Positions 1 through 9,448 of a stretch of DNA of 64,000 bases are shown here, in pieces. The notes beneath the pieces were generated by a model. The model saw nothing but the letters and a program-made list of their open reading frames with translations. It did not search any database and was not told the DNA's origin. The DNA comes from a virus: positions 62,001 through 126,000 of the IMG/VR virus record IMGVR_UViG_3300025809_000991. One strand, 5' to 3'. The position numbers and the translations under genes were made by a program. Each line of letters starts with the position of its first letter. Position 1 is the first letter of the stretch.

Positions 1-2
1 AC

Positions 3-311
3 TATATAAATGCGCAGTACACAGCATTTTATAATGATTACCGAAAGGTATGGACAGATTCTGATAACAGTATTAAACTATTACTAGCAGAGATTAGTGA
101 AGATTTAAATACTACAATTGATACTGATAAGATGGCTATGTTACAATTTAAGAAAGATATTGTTTTACAAGGAGACAAGCAAGTCCAATACTGGAAAGAT
201 TATTTTCCAGAATTAAAACGTATACTAGAATACGCAGATACTTTGCAAATTACTGATACTACTGTTACATTATCAAATGTTGAGAAGAAGAAGAAAAAAG
301 TTAAAAAATGA
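3..311 (+). CDS. C-terminal part of an unidentified protein (partial)
   Basis: The reading frame is open from the left edge of the window to the TGA at 309-311, giving about 102 residues with no start in view. The segment is polar and rich in Asp, Gln and Lys and ends in a basic tail (KKKKKVKK). The stop overlaps the start of the next gene as ATGA, so it belongs to the same transcription unit. I do not recognise the family. The composition suggests a soluble, partly helical protein, but that is only an impression. Confidence 0.6.
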   Translation, partial: YINAQYTAFYNDYRKVWTDSDNSIKLLLAEISEDLNTTIDTDKMAMLQFKKDIVLQGDKQVQYWKDYFPELKRILEYADTLQITDTTVTLSNVEKKKKKVKK

Positions 312-1699
312 AAAAATTATATCAAACACAAATAGAAGAAAATCCTAGATTTTGTTCAATACCATTTACTCAAGGACATATCACAACTGAAGGTGAAGTA
401 GCACTTTGTTGTTTGGCAGCATACCGGCATGAGTTAGGATATCGTCCTAATGTTCGTGATGAACCTGATTTACAAAAACATTGGACTGGTGATTGGTATA
501 AAGAACGACGACAGCGTATGCTAGATGGTGAAGCACTACCAGAATGTAGAACATGTTGGAAACAGGATGCGCAAGGTCCGGGTAGTGATAGAGCTATAGC
601 AAATAAAATGATATCACAACACTGGGCAGTATCTGGTCACATTGATGATGATTGGGATATTAATGTAGAAACTGGTAATAGCTATAATACCCCAATGTGG
701 GCAGACGTCCGTCCTGGACATATATGTAACTACAAATGTAGAATGTGTACTCCTGGTGTTAGTGATAGTATTGATAACGAACAGATAGAACACACAGAAG
801 TATACAAAGAAACTGGCGCTTATGTAACAGGAGTTGATCCAGCTGATCCTAAAGCAACTACTGGACTTACATTTAAAGATATGAGCAAATGGGTTAATAA
901 TCCAGAAACACAGAATAGTTTACACAACTGGCTCAGTCATAATAACTTTGTTGTTTTAAAACTTGTTGGAGGAGAACCATTAAGTACCCCTGGATGTATA
1001 CAATTAATACAGTGGTGTGTAGAAACTGGTAACACTGATTTTGTTTTAGCTATTACTACAAATGGAAGTATTGGGAAGGGTAAAATTATTAGATTACTTA
1101 AATATTTCACTGAAGTAAGAATAGATTTTAGTGGTGATAGTAATTTAGTTTTAGATCCTAAAGTAAATGAATATCAACGTAAGAATGCCAATAGTGAAGT
1201 TATGCATAATAACATGTTAGCATTTATGGATTTGCCAAACTGTACTGTGAACTATTTGAGCGCAGTTGGAATATATAATATTTTTAATATTAAAAATACA
1301 CTAAAATATTGGTATGATTACGGTATGCAACAACGTCATGGCAAGCCAGTAATAAATTTAATCGAACACCCACATGAATTTAATATTGAAATATTACCAG
1401 AGTCGGATAGATTACAAATTGCAGATGAAATTGATGAGTATATTAATTCTGCTGAGTACAAGGGTCGTGTAATTGATGTTTATCAAGACTTTGATAATTA
1501 TATGGCAAGCACTAGAATACATTTGTTATTGGATAGGTTGCGTAACCCACTGGTAGATCCTAATGATGTTAACCGATTACGTAAGCAATGTGCTAAAAGA
1601 ACTATAGCGTTCGATGGCATTAGAATTGAATCATTTAATGATACACTACACCCTAGACTAGCAGAATTAATTAATGAATGGAATTTATTAGATGAATGA
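308..1699 (+). CDS. Radical SAM protein with N-terminal twitch domain
   Basis: The radical-SAM cluster motif CNYKCRMC lies at residues 140-147 (C140, C144, C147), followed by a GGEP motif typical of the SAM-binding strand. In front is a cysteine-rich 'twitch' (half-SPASM) domain with C16, C34/C35 and C80-x2-C83, which in this family is expected to bind an auxiliary Fe-S cluster. The architecture matches the family called twitch domain-containing radical SAM protein, in which the SPASM-like module precedes the barrel instead of following it. It is the first of eight such paralogues in the island and overlaps the next gene by 8 bases. Substrate unknown; related SPASM/twitch enzymes act on peptides or small metabolites. 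Confidence 0.88.
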   Translation: MKKLYQTQIEENPRFCSIPFTQGHITTEGEVALCCLAAYRHELGYRPNVRDEPDLQKHWTGDWYKERRQRMLDGEALPECRTCWKQDAQGPGSDRAIANKMISQHWAVSGHIDDDWDINVETGNSYNTPMWADVRPGHICNYKCRMCTPGVSDSIDNEQIEHTEVYKETGAYVTGVDPADPKATTGLTFKDMSKWVNNPETQNSLHNWLSHNNFVVLKLVGGEPLSTPGCIQLIQWCVETGNTDFVLAITTNGSIGKGKIIRLLKYFTEVRIDFSGDSNLVLDPKVNEYQRKNANSEVMHNNMLAFMDLPNCTVNYLSAVGIYNIFNIKNTLKYWYDYGMQQRHGKPVINLIEHPHEFNIEILPESDRLQIADEIDEYINSAEYKGRVIDVYQDFDNYMASTRIHLLLDRLRNPLVDPNDVNRLRKQCAKRTIAFDGIRIESFNDTLHPRLAELINEWNLLDE

Positions 1700-3818
1700 A
1701 CCTGATATTAAAATCTCAACCGGCGGTGTTGTAATTCATGACGATGATGAAGATTTTACAGCTGACCGAGATATGGTTTTAAAGAAAATGATGGCTCGTG
1801 ATGTTATTAAGCATGACAGCAGTCATTTAGGTGGGATTGACGCAAAAAGTACTCGTGTGGGGTACTGGAGTGAAATTTATAATAATAGCGAACGGCGACC
1901 ATCGTATTATAGTGATTTTAAAAGTAAAACACAAACTATATTTAAAGACAGTATTGAGCTAGTAATACTGCCAAGTTGGGGAGTAATTTTTCCTCCTTAC
2001 AATATTGCTAGACTGTCTGGGTTGTTGAGATCGTATGATTATCAAGTCAGTGTCACTGACATTAATATCAACTCGTATAGACATTTTAATCAGAAAAAAA
2101 TTGCATCACCAGATCAAGAACACCCAGACTGGTGGAATAGTACTAAAACTGAATACTGGGTAGAAGAACAATATTGGCAACATATTCACGAAAGTTTAAA
2201 GCCAATAATTGATCGACACGTAGCAGTTATTGCTAAACGTCGACCCAACATTGTTGGGTTAAGTGTATATTGGACAAATCTACAGCCTACTATGTATTTT
2301 GTACACCAACTTAAACTACAATGTCCAGATGTTACTGTAGTAGTAGGCGGCCCTGGAGCCTTTGACCACAATAGATTAACACATGAACAGAATTGGTATA
2401 ACAAACAAAACAATACAGATATTCTGTTGTTTGATTATGCTATTACTGGCGAAGGTGAACAAGAACTTCTTACAATAATGGAAAATTATAGATCAACACC
2501 TAAATCCACTACAACACAAATATATGGTGGGTTTAAAGGCAACTTGGACTTAAACAAATTGCCATTTCCTGACTATGATGATTACGATCTCAGTTGGTAT
2601 GACTATAGTGATGGAGTAAGTCTAGAAACTAGCCGTGGATGCGTTGCGAAATGTACGTTTTGTAGTGAGACACATTTTTGGAAGTTTCGTTGGAGAGAAC
2701 CTAACCGAGTTGTAGAAGAAATGAAATATCAATACAACAAATATGGTACACGGCGCTTCTGGTTTGTTGACAGTTTAGTTAACGGTAATATGAAAGAGTT
2801 TAAAGATCTAGTTGACGGCATTATCGAAAGTGGTATGCGGATTCGCTGGAATAGTTATGCTAGATGTGACGCCCGTATGGATTTAGATTTCTTTCACAAA
2901 TTAAAACAAAGCGGATGTATGAGTTTGAGTTTTGGTTTAGAAAGCGGAAGCCAAAAAGTATTAGATAGTATGAAAAAAAATGTAAAGATTGAATCAATGG
3001 TAGCAAACCTTAAAGATTCAAAACTAGCTGGTGTAAATTGTCATGGGAATTGGATTGTTGGATTCCCTAGTGAGCATAATATACATGCTGCTCAGAGCTT
3101 GCAGTTTTTATGGAATATACGTAATGATTTATATGCTATAAGTCCTGGATTTGGATGTGGGATAGCACAATTTAGTGATATTGAAGCCAATGGATACGAA
3201 AGATATCAGATAGTCGACGTTAATAAAAGTTATTTTGAAGATGAATGGTATACTGAAGATTATCGTAATACTATATTACACCGTTCATTGCGTATTAAGT
3301 TTATGGCAATTTTCCTAGATCTTATGAAAGATCATAATTCATATGTAATTAATACACAATCATATAAAAATATTAAAGACTTTTATAGTATAGAATTTGA
3401 AAATGATACGCCTAATGAATTTGTAGAACAAATGGATGCTGACTTTGACTATTTTATTGACTCTATGGTAGATACTCCAACAAGAATTAAATATGGTTTA
3501 ACTCATGAGTATATAGCATTTGTTTGGGCATTATATAGTGTGTTTGGAGCATTTAGTATAGATTTAAATTTTGATAAAATAAGAGATATGGCAGAGTTTG
3601 GACCAAGTTTGACTAATAACTATAATGCAAGATTCTATGCGTCAGTCAATGACCAGGGTATTATGAATTTTGACTTGGTACATGAATATACAGAGAAAGC
3701 AGAAACAGAGATGCGCACAGGACTAGGACAGTATCATAACGCAAGTTTTGAACGTGATACTATATCGTTTTGTGATACTAATCTCTACGATTTTGTTAAT
3801 AATCATAATGAAAAATAA
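1692..3818 (+). CDS. B12-binding-domain radical SAM protein
   Basis: This 708-residue protein has an N-terminal extension, a Rossmann-like cobalamin-binding domain at about residues 90-260 (the start resembles other B12-binding radical SAM proteins, with VVVGGPGA in the later strand) and a radical-SAM core with C317, C321 and C324 in RGCVAKCTFC. The core continues with FVDS and FGLESGS motifs typical of the B12 class. A C-terminal domain of about 170 residues is unfamiliar. Enzymes of this class methylate unreactive carbons or rearrange rings. The gene overlaps both neighbours. Function beyond class is unknown; a second B12-type enzyme starts at 19828. Confidence 0.88.
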   Translation: MNEPDIKISTGGVVIHDDDEDFTADRDMVLKKMMARDVIKHDSSHLGGIDAKSTRVGYWSEIYNNSERRPSYYSDFKSKTQTIFKDSIELVILPSWGVIFPPYNIARLSGLLRSYDYQVSVTDININSYRHFNQKKIASPDQEHPDWWNSTKTEYWVEEQYWQHIHESLKPIIDRHVAVIAKRRPNIVGLSVYWTNLQPTMYFVHQLKLQCPDVTVVVGGPGAFDHNRLTHEQNWYNKQNNTDILLFDYAITGEGEQELLTIMENYRSTPKSTTTQIYGGFKGNLDLNKLPFPDYDDYDLSWYDYSDGVSLETSRGCVAKCTFCSETHFWKFRWREPNRVVEEMKYQYNKYGTRRFWFVDSLVNGNMKEFKDLVDGIIESGMRIRWNSYARCDARMDLDFFHKLKQSGCMSLSFGLESGSQKVLDSMKKNVKIESMVANLKDSKLAGVNCHGNWIVGFPSEHNIHAAQSLQFLWNIRNDLYAISPGFGCGIAQFSDIEANGYERYQIVDVNKSYFEDEWYTEDYRNTILHRSLRIKFMAIFLDLMKDHNSYVINTQSYKNIKDFYSIEFENDTPNEFVEQMDADFDYFIDSMVDTPTRIKYGLTHEYIAFVWALYSVFGAFSIDLNFDKIRDMAEFGPSLTNNYNARFYASVNDQGIMNFDLVHEYTEKAETEMRTGLGQYHNASFERDTISFCDTNLYDFVNNHNEK

Positions 3819-5319
3819 TATAACTTGGGGATGGACAGGACAAGCACATGATGCTAGTTTAGCAGTGTTTAGTAAAACTGGATTAGAGTTCGCCAGTCAT
3901 AGTGAACGCTATAGTCGCATTAAAAACGACAAAAACTTACATCCTGATTTAATCGCTGAAGCACTAGAGTTTGGTAAACCAGACCGTATATACTACTATG
4001 AACGTCCGTTACTTAAAAAAACACGACAGTTATACGCAAAGCAATACACACTACTTGGCAAGGAATCACCTACTAGATATATGCGCAGATACTTGCCAGA
4101 TGCCCCTAGAAGCACTACAGTTAGTCATCATTTAAGTCATGCAGCCGCAGGTTATTACACCAATCCAGGTGAGAAAGACAGTGCTATACTTGTATTAGAT
4201 AGTATCGGAGAATGGAATACTATCAGTATATGGCAAGGCACTGGTGGTAAACTACGTAAGCGTTGGAGCCAGAACTATCCACACAGTGTGGGTATATGGT
4301 ACAGTGCTATGACACAGCGTATAGGACTAAAGCCACAGGAACACGAATACATCCTCATGGGCATGGCTGCTATAGGCGATTCCAGCAAGTATTATGATCT
4401 TATTAAACATGACTTTATCAAACAGATGCCTAGTTTAAAAGATCCACGTATTATATTCAAGCGTAACTGTCACAGAGGATGTCAAGATTGGCGTACTGAC
4501 TTGAATAGTGTACAAGACTATGCTGATATCGCTGCGGCCACCCAACGTATATACGAAGAAATATTTGAAGCATATTGTTTAATAACAGCCAACAAAACTA
4601 AGTGTAAAAATTTAGTACTAATGGGAGGCTGTGCGCTCAATTGTGTAGCTAATCCCATTGCTTATAAATATTTTGATAGCGTATGGATTATGCCTAATCC
4701 TGGTGATGCTGGTAGCGCAATAGGATGTGTACTAGCACACAAGAAACAATTTATGGAGTTTACACATGCCTACACCGGACACGACATCGACGGAGAATAC
4801 CCCGTCAAAGCTATTATTAACGAGCTTACAAACAAAAAAATCTGCGCCGTTGCCAGCGGTAGAAGTGAATTTGGCCCAAGGTCTCTCGGAAACAGAAGCA
4901 TTTTTGCTGATCCTAGGGGAGTAGATGTAAAGGACCGTGTTAATACAATCAAGCATCGTGAAGCATTTAGACCATTTGCTCCTATGATATTAAAAGAGCA
5001 TTTGTCAGATTACTTTGAGTTACCCAAAAACTTTACTGAGTCACCATTTATGCAGTACACACTTAAATGTCGTCAACCACATTTATTTCCTGCTATTGTA
5101 CATTATGATGATACATCAAGAGTACAAACAGTGGATGAGTCAAATGGCTGGATTTATACCTTACTAAAGAGTTGGGCAATGAAAACAGGTTGTCCTATGT
5201 TGCTTAACACAAGTTTAAACATCAAAGGCGAACCCCTAGTAAATACTAAACAAGATGCGCTACGTTGGGAACAACAATATGGAGTAAAGGTATGCTTACC
5301 AGAATTAGAAATTTTATAA
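3808..5319 (+). CDS. NodU/CmcH-type carbamoyltransferase
   Basis: The protein transfers a carbamoyl group from carbamoyl phosphate, through carbamoyl-adenylate, to a hydroxyl of a sugar or natural product. Visible signatures are the HHLSHAAAGYY metal-binding motif (H107, H108, H111), GGCALNCVAN, FGPRSLGNRSI and the C-terminal LNTSLNIKGEP, all standard for the O-carbamoyltransferase family, and the length (503 residues) is close to normal. An ATG 60 bases upstream would add an unlikely hydrophobic leader; the ATG at 3808 gives the usual family start and an 11-base overlap with the previous gene. Such genes occur in marine phages and in polysaccharide or antibiotic clusters. The acceptor here is unknown. 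Confidence 0.9.
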   Translation: MKNNITWGWTGQAHDASLAVFSKTGLEFASHSERYSRIKNDKNLHPDLIAEALEFGKPDRIYYYERPLLKKTRQLYAKQYTLLGKESPTRYMRRYLPDAPRSTTVSHHLSHAAAGYYTNPGEKDSAILVLDSIGEWNTISIWQGTGGKLRKRWSQNYPHSVGIWYSAMTQRIGLKPQEHEYILMGMAAIGDSSKYYDLIKHDFIKQMPSLKDPRIIFKRNCHRGCQDWRTDLNSVQDYADIAAATQRIYEEIFEAYCLITANKTKCKNLVLMGGCALNCVANPIAYKYFDSVWIMPNPGDAGSAIGCVLAHKKQFMEFTHAYTGHDIDGEYPVKAIINELTNKKICAVASGRSEFGPRSLGNRSIFADPRGVDVKDRVNTIKHREAFRPFAPMILKEHLSDYFELPKNFTESPFMQYTLKCRQPHLFPAIVHYDDTSRVQTVDESNGWIYTLLKSWAMKTGCPMLLNTSLNIKGEPLVNTKQDALRWEQQYGVKVCLPELEIL

Positions 5320-5408
5320 TGTATCCATGGGATCGTTATCAACAAAAAAAGAAGATAAAAAAACGATTAGAAGAATTACGTAAACGTGATCCTTTTATAT
5401 ACGAATAA
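5319..5408 (+). CDS. 29-residue basic mini-protein
   Basis: A short frame starts at an ATG that overlaps the last base of the carbamoyltransferase stop and ends at TAA 5406-5408. The product is aromatic at both ends and strongly basic in the middle (KKKIKKRLEELRKR), likely one helix. The coupled start and its position ahead of a promoter suggest it is translated, but 29 residues is too short for certainty. No family recognised. Confidence 0.4.
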   Translation: MYPWDRYQQKKKIKKRLEELRKRDPFIYE

Positions 5409-5411
5409 CTA

Positions 5412-5440
5412 TTGACAAATCGTATATAATCGTATATTAT
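5412..5440 (+). promoter_or_regulatory. Sigma-70-like promoter
   Basis: TTGACA (5412-5417), 17 bases, then TATTAT (5435-5440). A second AT box, TATAAT, lies at 5425-5430 but is too close to the -35. The site sits in the only clear gap of the first 20 kb and precedes the gene at 5469, which has AGGAG at 5456-5460. Confidence 0.65.
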
Positions 5441-5468
5441 TATACAGAACACCACAGGAGAATACCGA

Positions 5469-6179
5469 TTGCTAGACGTAATACAAATCAGCTATAATGA
5501 AGCTGATGCTGATGAAAACTTTGAGATCCTACAACACCACGCACCACATGCTAAACGTGTACAAGGAGTAAAGGGTATATTCAATGCTCATAAAGCTGCG
5601 GCTGAACTTAGTGAAACTAGTCACTTTTATGTGATTGATGCTGATGCTGTAATTGAAGAAGAGTTTAGTTTTCGCTTTAAGCCAATGGCAAATAAATTAG
5701 AATACGATTCCATACCACAAACAGAGTGTGTTTATGTGTGGCGTAGCCGTAACCCAGTTAATGATTTAGTATATGGATATGGCGGAGCAAAGTTGTTTCC
5801 ACGTAAAGCACTACTTGATGCCAAAGACTGGCGAGTAGATATGACTACTAGTATTGGTTGTACTTTTGTACCAAAGTTTCAGATTAGTAATATTACTGCC
5901 TTTAATACTAGCCCATTTGATGCTTGGAAAAGCGCCTTTAGAGAATGTACAAAACTATCTAGTAGTATTATTGAATATGGCGATAACATTGATAACGAAT
6001 ATCGTTTAGATATTTGGTGTACTCGTGGCAAATCTCGACCATATGGTGAATACTGTATGATGGGAGCCAATCAGGGTCGAGAGTTTGGCACACACTATGC
6101 TAAAAATATTAATGTATTAAACAAAATTAATGATTTTACATGGCTACATACTATGTTTGACGATGCAACAAAAACATAA
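5469..6179 (+). CDS. Putative glycosyltransferase-like protein with DxD motif
   Basis: The start is TTG, chosen because AGGAG lies 8 bases upstream and no ATG is suitably placed. A strand ending in the acidic motif DAD (D57, D59), in VIDADAVI, resembles the nucleotide-sugar/metal site of GT-A glycosyltransferases. A later segment (SRNPVND, YGYGGAKLFPR) looks like a conserved acceptor-side loop of a phage family I cannot name. The protein has no signal or membrane segment. It overlaps the following methyltransferase by one base. The glycosyltransferase assignment is inference from the motif and predicted alternation of strands and helices. Confidence 0.5.
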   Translation: MLDVIQISYNEADADENFEILQHHAPHAKRVQGVKGIFNAHKAAAELSETSHFYVIDADAVIEEEFSFRFKPMANKLEYDSIPQTECVYVWRSRNPVNDLVYGYGGAKLFPRKALLDAKDWRVDMTTSIGCTFVPKFQISNITAFNTSPFDAWKSAFRECTKLSSSIIEYGDNIDNEYRLDIWCTRGKSRPYGEYCMMGANQGREFGTHYAKNINVLNKINDFTWLHTMFDDATKT

Positions 6180-7249
6180 TGAGTTTAGAATTACACGAAA
6201 TATTAGACAGATACGAAATACTGTATCCACAAATAGATGAGCTTGCTGATCTAAGACGTGCGGTTATTGATCAAGATTTAAGCAGTATTTTTAGATTATG
6301 TGACGATATAGACAGTGACTTACGCAGCGCAGTATTAGAAGAAAATTTACACAGTATCTTTAGAATAGCTAGTGAATGGGATGTAAGCGGACATAGTGAC
6401 GATTTAAGGCGAGCTATTGTTGAAAACAATTTATACAGTTTGTTTAGATTGTTTTCAGAAGAAGACGAAACAATACAGCTATATAGAACTGCTATAGTAA
6501 ACAAAAATATTCGAAGTATTTTTAAGTTAGTGGACAACGAAGACTTACGCAAACTAATTACAGAAGATAATATATATAAATTATGGCCTATCCTCAACAG
6601 TTATGTAGATACACAATTTACTAGTGCGTTTAAAAGTTTCTTTATAAACAATACAGTTATTGACACTGACTGTTTTAGTAGAGGACAACTACAAAGCAAA
6701 CAATGGTTAGTAACTGAACTAGGAAAACTTGATGTAGAACTAGGCACAGTATTCTTGTGCGCCGGATGGTATGCTACCCTTGCTACAATGTTATTTGAAA
6801 GTGACATTAAAGTAGATAAAGTTAGAAGTTTTGATATTGATCCTACTTGTGTAGACATTGCTGAAACATTCAACAAGCCGTGGTTTATGGAACAATGGCG
6901 ATTCAAAAGTATTACACAAGATATAATGGACATAGATTATAACGAACACACATGGCAGTTCTGGAGCAATGCTAATAATCGAATGAGTCGACCTATAGCA
7001 GATAATCCTGATACAATTATAAACACAAGTTGTGAGCATATAGAAAACTTTGCTGAATGGTATGCCAAGATACCAGATGGTAAACTAGTAATACTACAAA
7101 GTAATAACTTTTTTGATGTCCTGGAGCATGTTAACTGTGTTAAAGACATTACTGAGTTTAGTAATATGTCACCTATGTCAAATACGTTATACGCAGGCAA
7201 TTTAGACCTGCCCAAATACAAAAGGTTTATGTTAATTGGATATAAATGA
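6179..7249 (+). CDS. Class I methyltransferase with N-terminal helical repeats
   Basis: Residues 25-138 hold five copies of a short unit with the pattern LRxAI-x4-L-x-SIFRL (about 25-40, 48-63, 76-91, 102-117, 123-138), which should form a helical repeat platform. From about residue 150 a Rossmann-type SAM-dependent methyltransferase follows, with the glycine-poor motif I region FLCAGWYATLA, an acidic strand end SFDIDPT and a final strand pattern YKRFMLIGYK. No catalytic NPPY or SPPY is present, so a small-molecule, sugar or protein target is more likely than DNA. The repeats may dock the enzyme on a partner. Confidence 0.6.
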   Translation: MSLELHEILDRYEILYPQIDELADLRRAVIDQDLSSIFRLCDDIDSDLRSAVLEENLHSIFRIASEWDVSGHSDDLRRAIVENNLYSLFRLFSEEDETIQLYRTAIVNKNIRSIFKLVDNEDLRKLITEDNIYKLWPILNSYVDTQFTSAFKSFFINNTVIDTDCFSRGQLQSKQWLVTELGKLDVELGTVFLCAGWYATLATMLFESDIKVDKVRSFDIDPTCVDIAETFNKPWFMEQWRFKSITQDIMDIDYNEHTWQFWSNANNRMSRPIADNPDTIINTSCEHIENFAEWYAKIPDGKLVILQSNNFFDVLEHVNCVKDITEFSNMSPMSNTLYAGNLDLPKYKRFMLIGYK

Positions 7250-7463
7250 TTTAACATTGCGACAGTTACAAACTGAAAGTGCTAGAGCTCTAAGTACAAT
7301 GTCAGCAACTAATAACAACATTTACAAGTTTAACAAATTGGCACACCACGACAGTCAAAAATGGTATTGTGCTGTAATTGAATGGTACGTAGAAGAATAT
7401 GGCGACTTGCCCAGCAAGTATGGTCCTGGTAAAGACATAAAGTTAGTGCTGGATAATGAGTAG
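7236..7463 (+). CDS. Small conserved-looking protein, function unknown
   Basis: A 75-residue soluble protein that starts at a TTG inside the end of the methyltransferase gene and stops 8 bases inside the next radical-SAM gene. It is probably mostly helical, with an aromatic core (KWYCAVIEWYVEEYG). It has a single cysteine and no leader/core pattern that would mark it as a modified-peptide precursor. The tight overlaps support real translation. A helper or binding partner of the adjacent enzymes is possible but unproven. Confidence 0.55.
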   Translation: MDINDLTLRQLQTESARALSTMSATNNNIYKFNKLAHHDSQKWYCAVIEWYVEEYGDLPSKYGPGKDIKLVLDNE

Positions 7464-8373
7464 AATATCACTAAGTGAACCTTGGAAAAAATTAGTTTGG
7501 GTTGCTACTACTGTGTGTAATTACAATTGTACATACTGTGCGCCAAACCTACACGATAATAAAAATAGATGGCCTGAAAACTATTACCCAGTAATAGACA
7601 TGATTAATAGATTTAGAAAAGGTGACCCACTAATAGTAGATATTACTGGCGGAGAGCCTACACTGTGGCCTGAATTCGAAACGTTCTGTACAGATTTAGT
7701 TGATAGTCATAAAAACAAAACTAGTATTCAATTTACATCAAACGGATCCAGGAGTGTAAGATATTGGGACAGATTTAGCGCCCCGATCGATGAAATGGCT
7801 TTTAGCTTTCATACTGAATATGCTGACACAGAACATTTTTATCAGATTGCAAAATCACTTCATTTGCGTTATAATACAAAAATATTCTTAATGATGCCGC
7901 CCAATAGGTTAACTGAAATGCGAGAGTTTTATGATAGACTAGAACAATCAGATTTACAAATAGATGTAGCAACTAAACTTATAAAACATCATGATGGTAC
8001 TGGATTGGTTGACGGGTACACGCCTGAACACCATGATTTTTCTGTACAAAGAATCAATCGTACTAAGTATAATAAAGTAAAAACAATTGATACATCAACA
8101 GTTTTATACAATGGAGATAAAATTTCAGCACAAGATTTAATTAATACTAAACAAGATCAATTCCTTAATTGGAAATGTAATGTTGGTATAGATAGATTGT
8201 GTATAAATCCAAACGGAGATATATACGGATCAACATGTTATATTACAGAACCATACGGTAATGTTAATGATATTAATAATGTAGTGTTGCCTACTGCTCC
8301 AATATCATGTACTAGACAACACTGTAGTTGTGGAGCCGATGTATCAATACCTAAATGGGAAATTAATGTATAA
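7456..8373 (+). CDS. Radical SAM protein with C-terminal half-SPASM
   Basis: The cluster motif CNYNCTYC is at residues 21-28 (C21, C25, C28), close to the start, so there is no N-terminal twitch domain. GGEPTLWP follows. Near the C-terminus the pattern C-x-VGIDRL-x-INPNGDIYGS-x-C and then C-x5-C-x-C resembles a reduced SPASM module for an auxiliary cluster. The sister genes at 13719 and 26950 share this layout. All three contain a conserved aromatic stretch after the GGEP (RYW or RWF followed by an HTE/HYE motif), suggesting a common substrate type. Reaction unknown. Confidence 0.85.
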   Translation: MSRISLSEPWKKLVWVATTVCNYNCTYCAPNLHDNKNRWPENYYPVIDMINRFRKGDPLIVDITGGEPTLWPEFETFCTDLVDSHKNKTSIQFTSNGSRSVRYWDRFSAPIDEMAFSFHTEYADTEHFYQIAKSLHLRYNTKIFLMMPPNRLTEMREFYDRLEQSDLQIDVATKLIKHHDGTGLVDGYTPEHHDFSVQRINRTKYNKVKTIDTSTVLYNGDKISAQDLINTKQDQFLNWKCNVGIDRLCINPNGDIYGSTCYITEPYGNVNDINNVVLPTAPISCTRQHCSCGADVSIPKWEINV

Positions 8374-9448
8374 TTACAGTGAAATAGAAATGGTACACCT
8401 TGAAGTTACACAACGCTGCCAAGCGGCATGTCCTATGTGTGATCGTAATGAAAACGGCGGTGTCGACAATAGACATATTAATAATGCTGAATTAAGTTTA
8501 GCAGACTGTAAACGTATCTTTAAGCCTGAATTCATTCGTCAATTAAAAACAATGTACATGTGCGGCAACTTGGGAGATCCTATTGTTGCTCGTGACACCC
8601 TAGAAATATTCCGTTACTTCCGTGAACACAACTCCACAATGTGGCTAAGTATGAATACAAATGGTGGAGCAAAGAATGAAGAATGGTGGACTGGACTGGC
8701 GGGAACGATTGGTCGTCATGGCGCTGTTATTTTTAGTGTGGATGGCCTTGATGATACTAATCATCTTTATAGACAGAACGTGGTGTGGGACAAAGTGGAA
8801 CGAAACATGCGGGCTTTTATTGCAGCCGGTGGTAGAGCAAGATGGGATTTTATCATCTTCGGACACAACGAGCATCAAGTAGCGGAAGCTGAAGCACTTG
8901 CCGCTGAATGGGGATGTGAAAAGTTTCAGCGTAAGAAAAGCGGTAGATTCTTTACAGCAAGTAACAAAGGTAAAGACAAGCACCAAGCACAAAATCGTAA
9001 AGGTCAAGAAACACAACTACTACAAAAGCCACAAAAGTTAGATAACCAAAACTTAGCACTGCTAAAACAAAAAGAGATTGAAAAAACATACGGAAGTATG
9101 ACTGAATATTATAATACTTGTAGTATACGATGTAAAGCCGTAGAGAAAAAAGAAATCTTTATTACAGCAGAAGGTTTATTAATGCCTTGCTGTTGGACTG
9201 CTGGACGTATGTACAAGTGGTGGCACAAAGATTACCGTGTAGAACAAATATGGGATCATATTGATATGGCTGGCGGCAAAGACAAAATAGACGCTATTAA
9301 CATTGAACTTGAAACAGTATTCAACAGCGGAATATTGGAAAGTATTACTGATAGTTGGAGTAAACAAAGTATTACAGAAGGTAAACTAGGAGTCTGTGCA
9401 CAAAAATGTGGAACAGAGTTTGACCCATTTGCGGAGCAATTTAAATGA
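8366..9448 (+). CDS. Radical SAM/SPASM protein, GNLGDP type
   Basis: The start at 8366 gives an 8-base overlap with the previous gene and places the CQAACPMC motif at residues 18-25, the same as in the sister gene at 26012. In place of the usual GGEP the protein has CGNLGDP. After a long charged linker (residues about 205-260) comes a full C-terminal SPASM region, with C-x3-C, GLLMPCCW and C-x3-C near the end. SPASM enzymes carry one or two extra Fe-S clusters and usually modify peptides or oxidise alcohols. It overlaps the following PP-loop gene by 4 bases (ATGA). Confidence 0.85.
   Translation: MYNYSEIEMVHLEVTQRCQAACPMCDRNENGGVDNRHINNAELSLADCKRIFKPEFIRQLKTMYMCGNLGDPIVARDTLEIFRYFREHNSTMWLSMNTNGGAKNEEWWTGLAGTIGRHGAVIFSVDGLDDTNHLYRQNVVWDKVERNMRAFIAAGGRARWDFIIFGHNEHQVAEAEALAAEWGCEKFQRKKSGRFFTASNKGKDKHQAQNRKGQETQLLQKPQKLDNQNLALLKQKEIEKTYGSMTEYYNTCSIRCKAVEKKEIFITAEGLLMPCCWTAGRMYKWWHKDYRVEQIWDHIDMAGGKDKIDAINIELETVFNSGILESITDSWSKQSITEGKLGVCAQKCGTEFDPFAEQFK

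Noticed and set aside
3748-3807. Longer start for the carbamoyltransferase
   Set aside because: It adds a hydrophobic 20-residue leader coded in the end of the B12 enzyme gene, unlike any member of the family. The ATG at 3808 gives the normal start.
7236-7463. Precursor peptide for the radical-SAM enzymes
   Set aside because: The 75-residue protein looks globular, with one cysteine and no leader-core layout or repeats. Nothing else in the island resembles a RiPP precursor.
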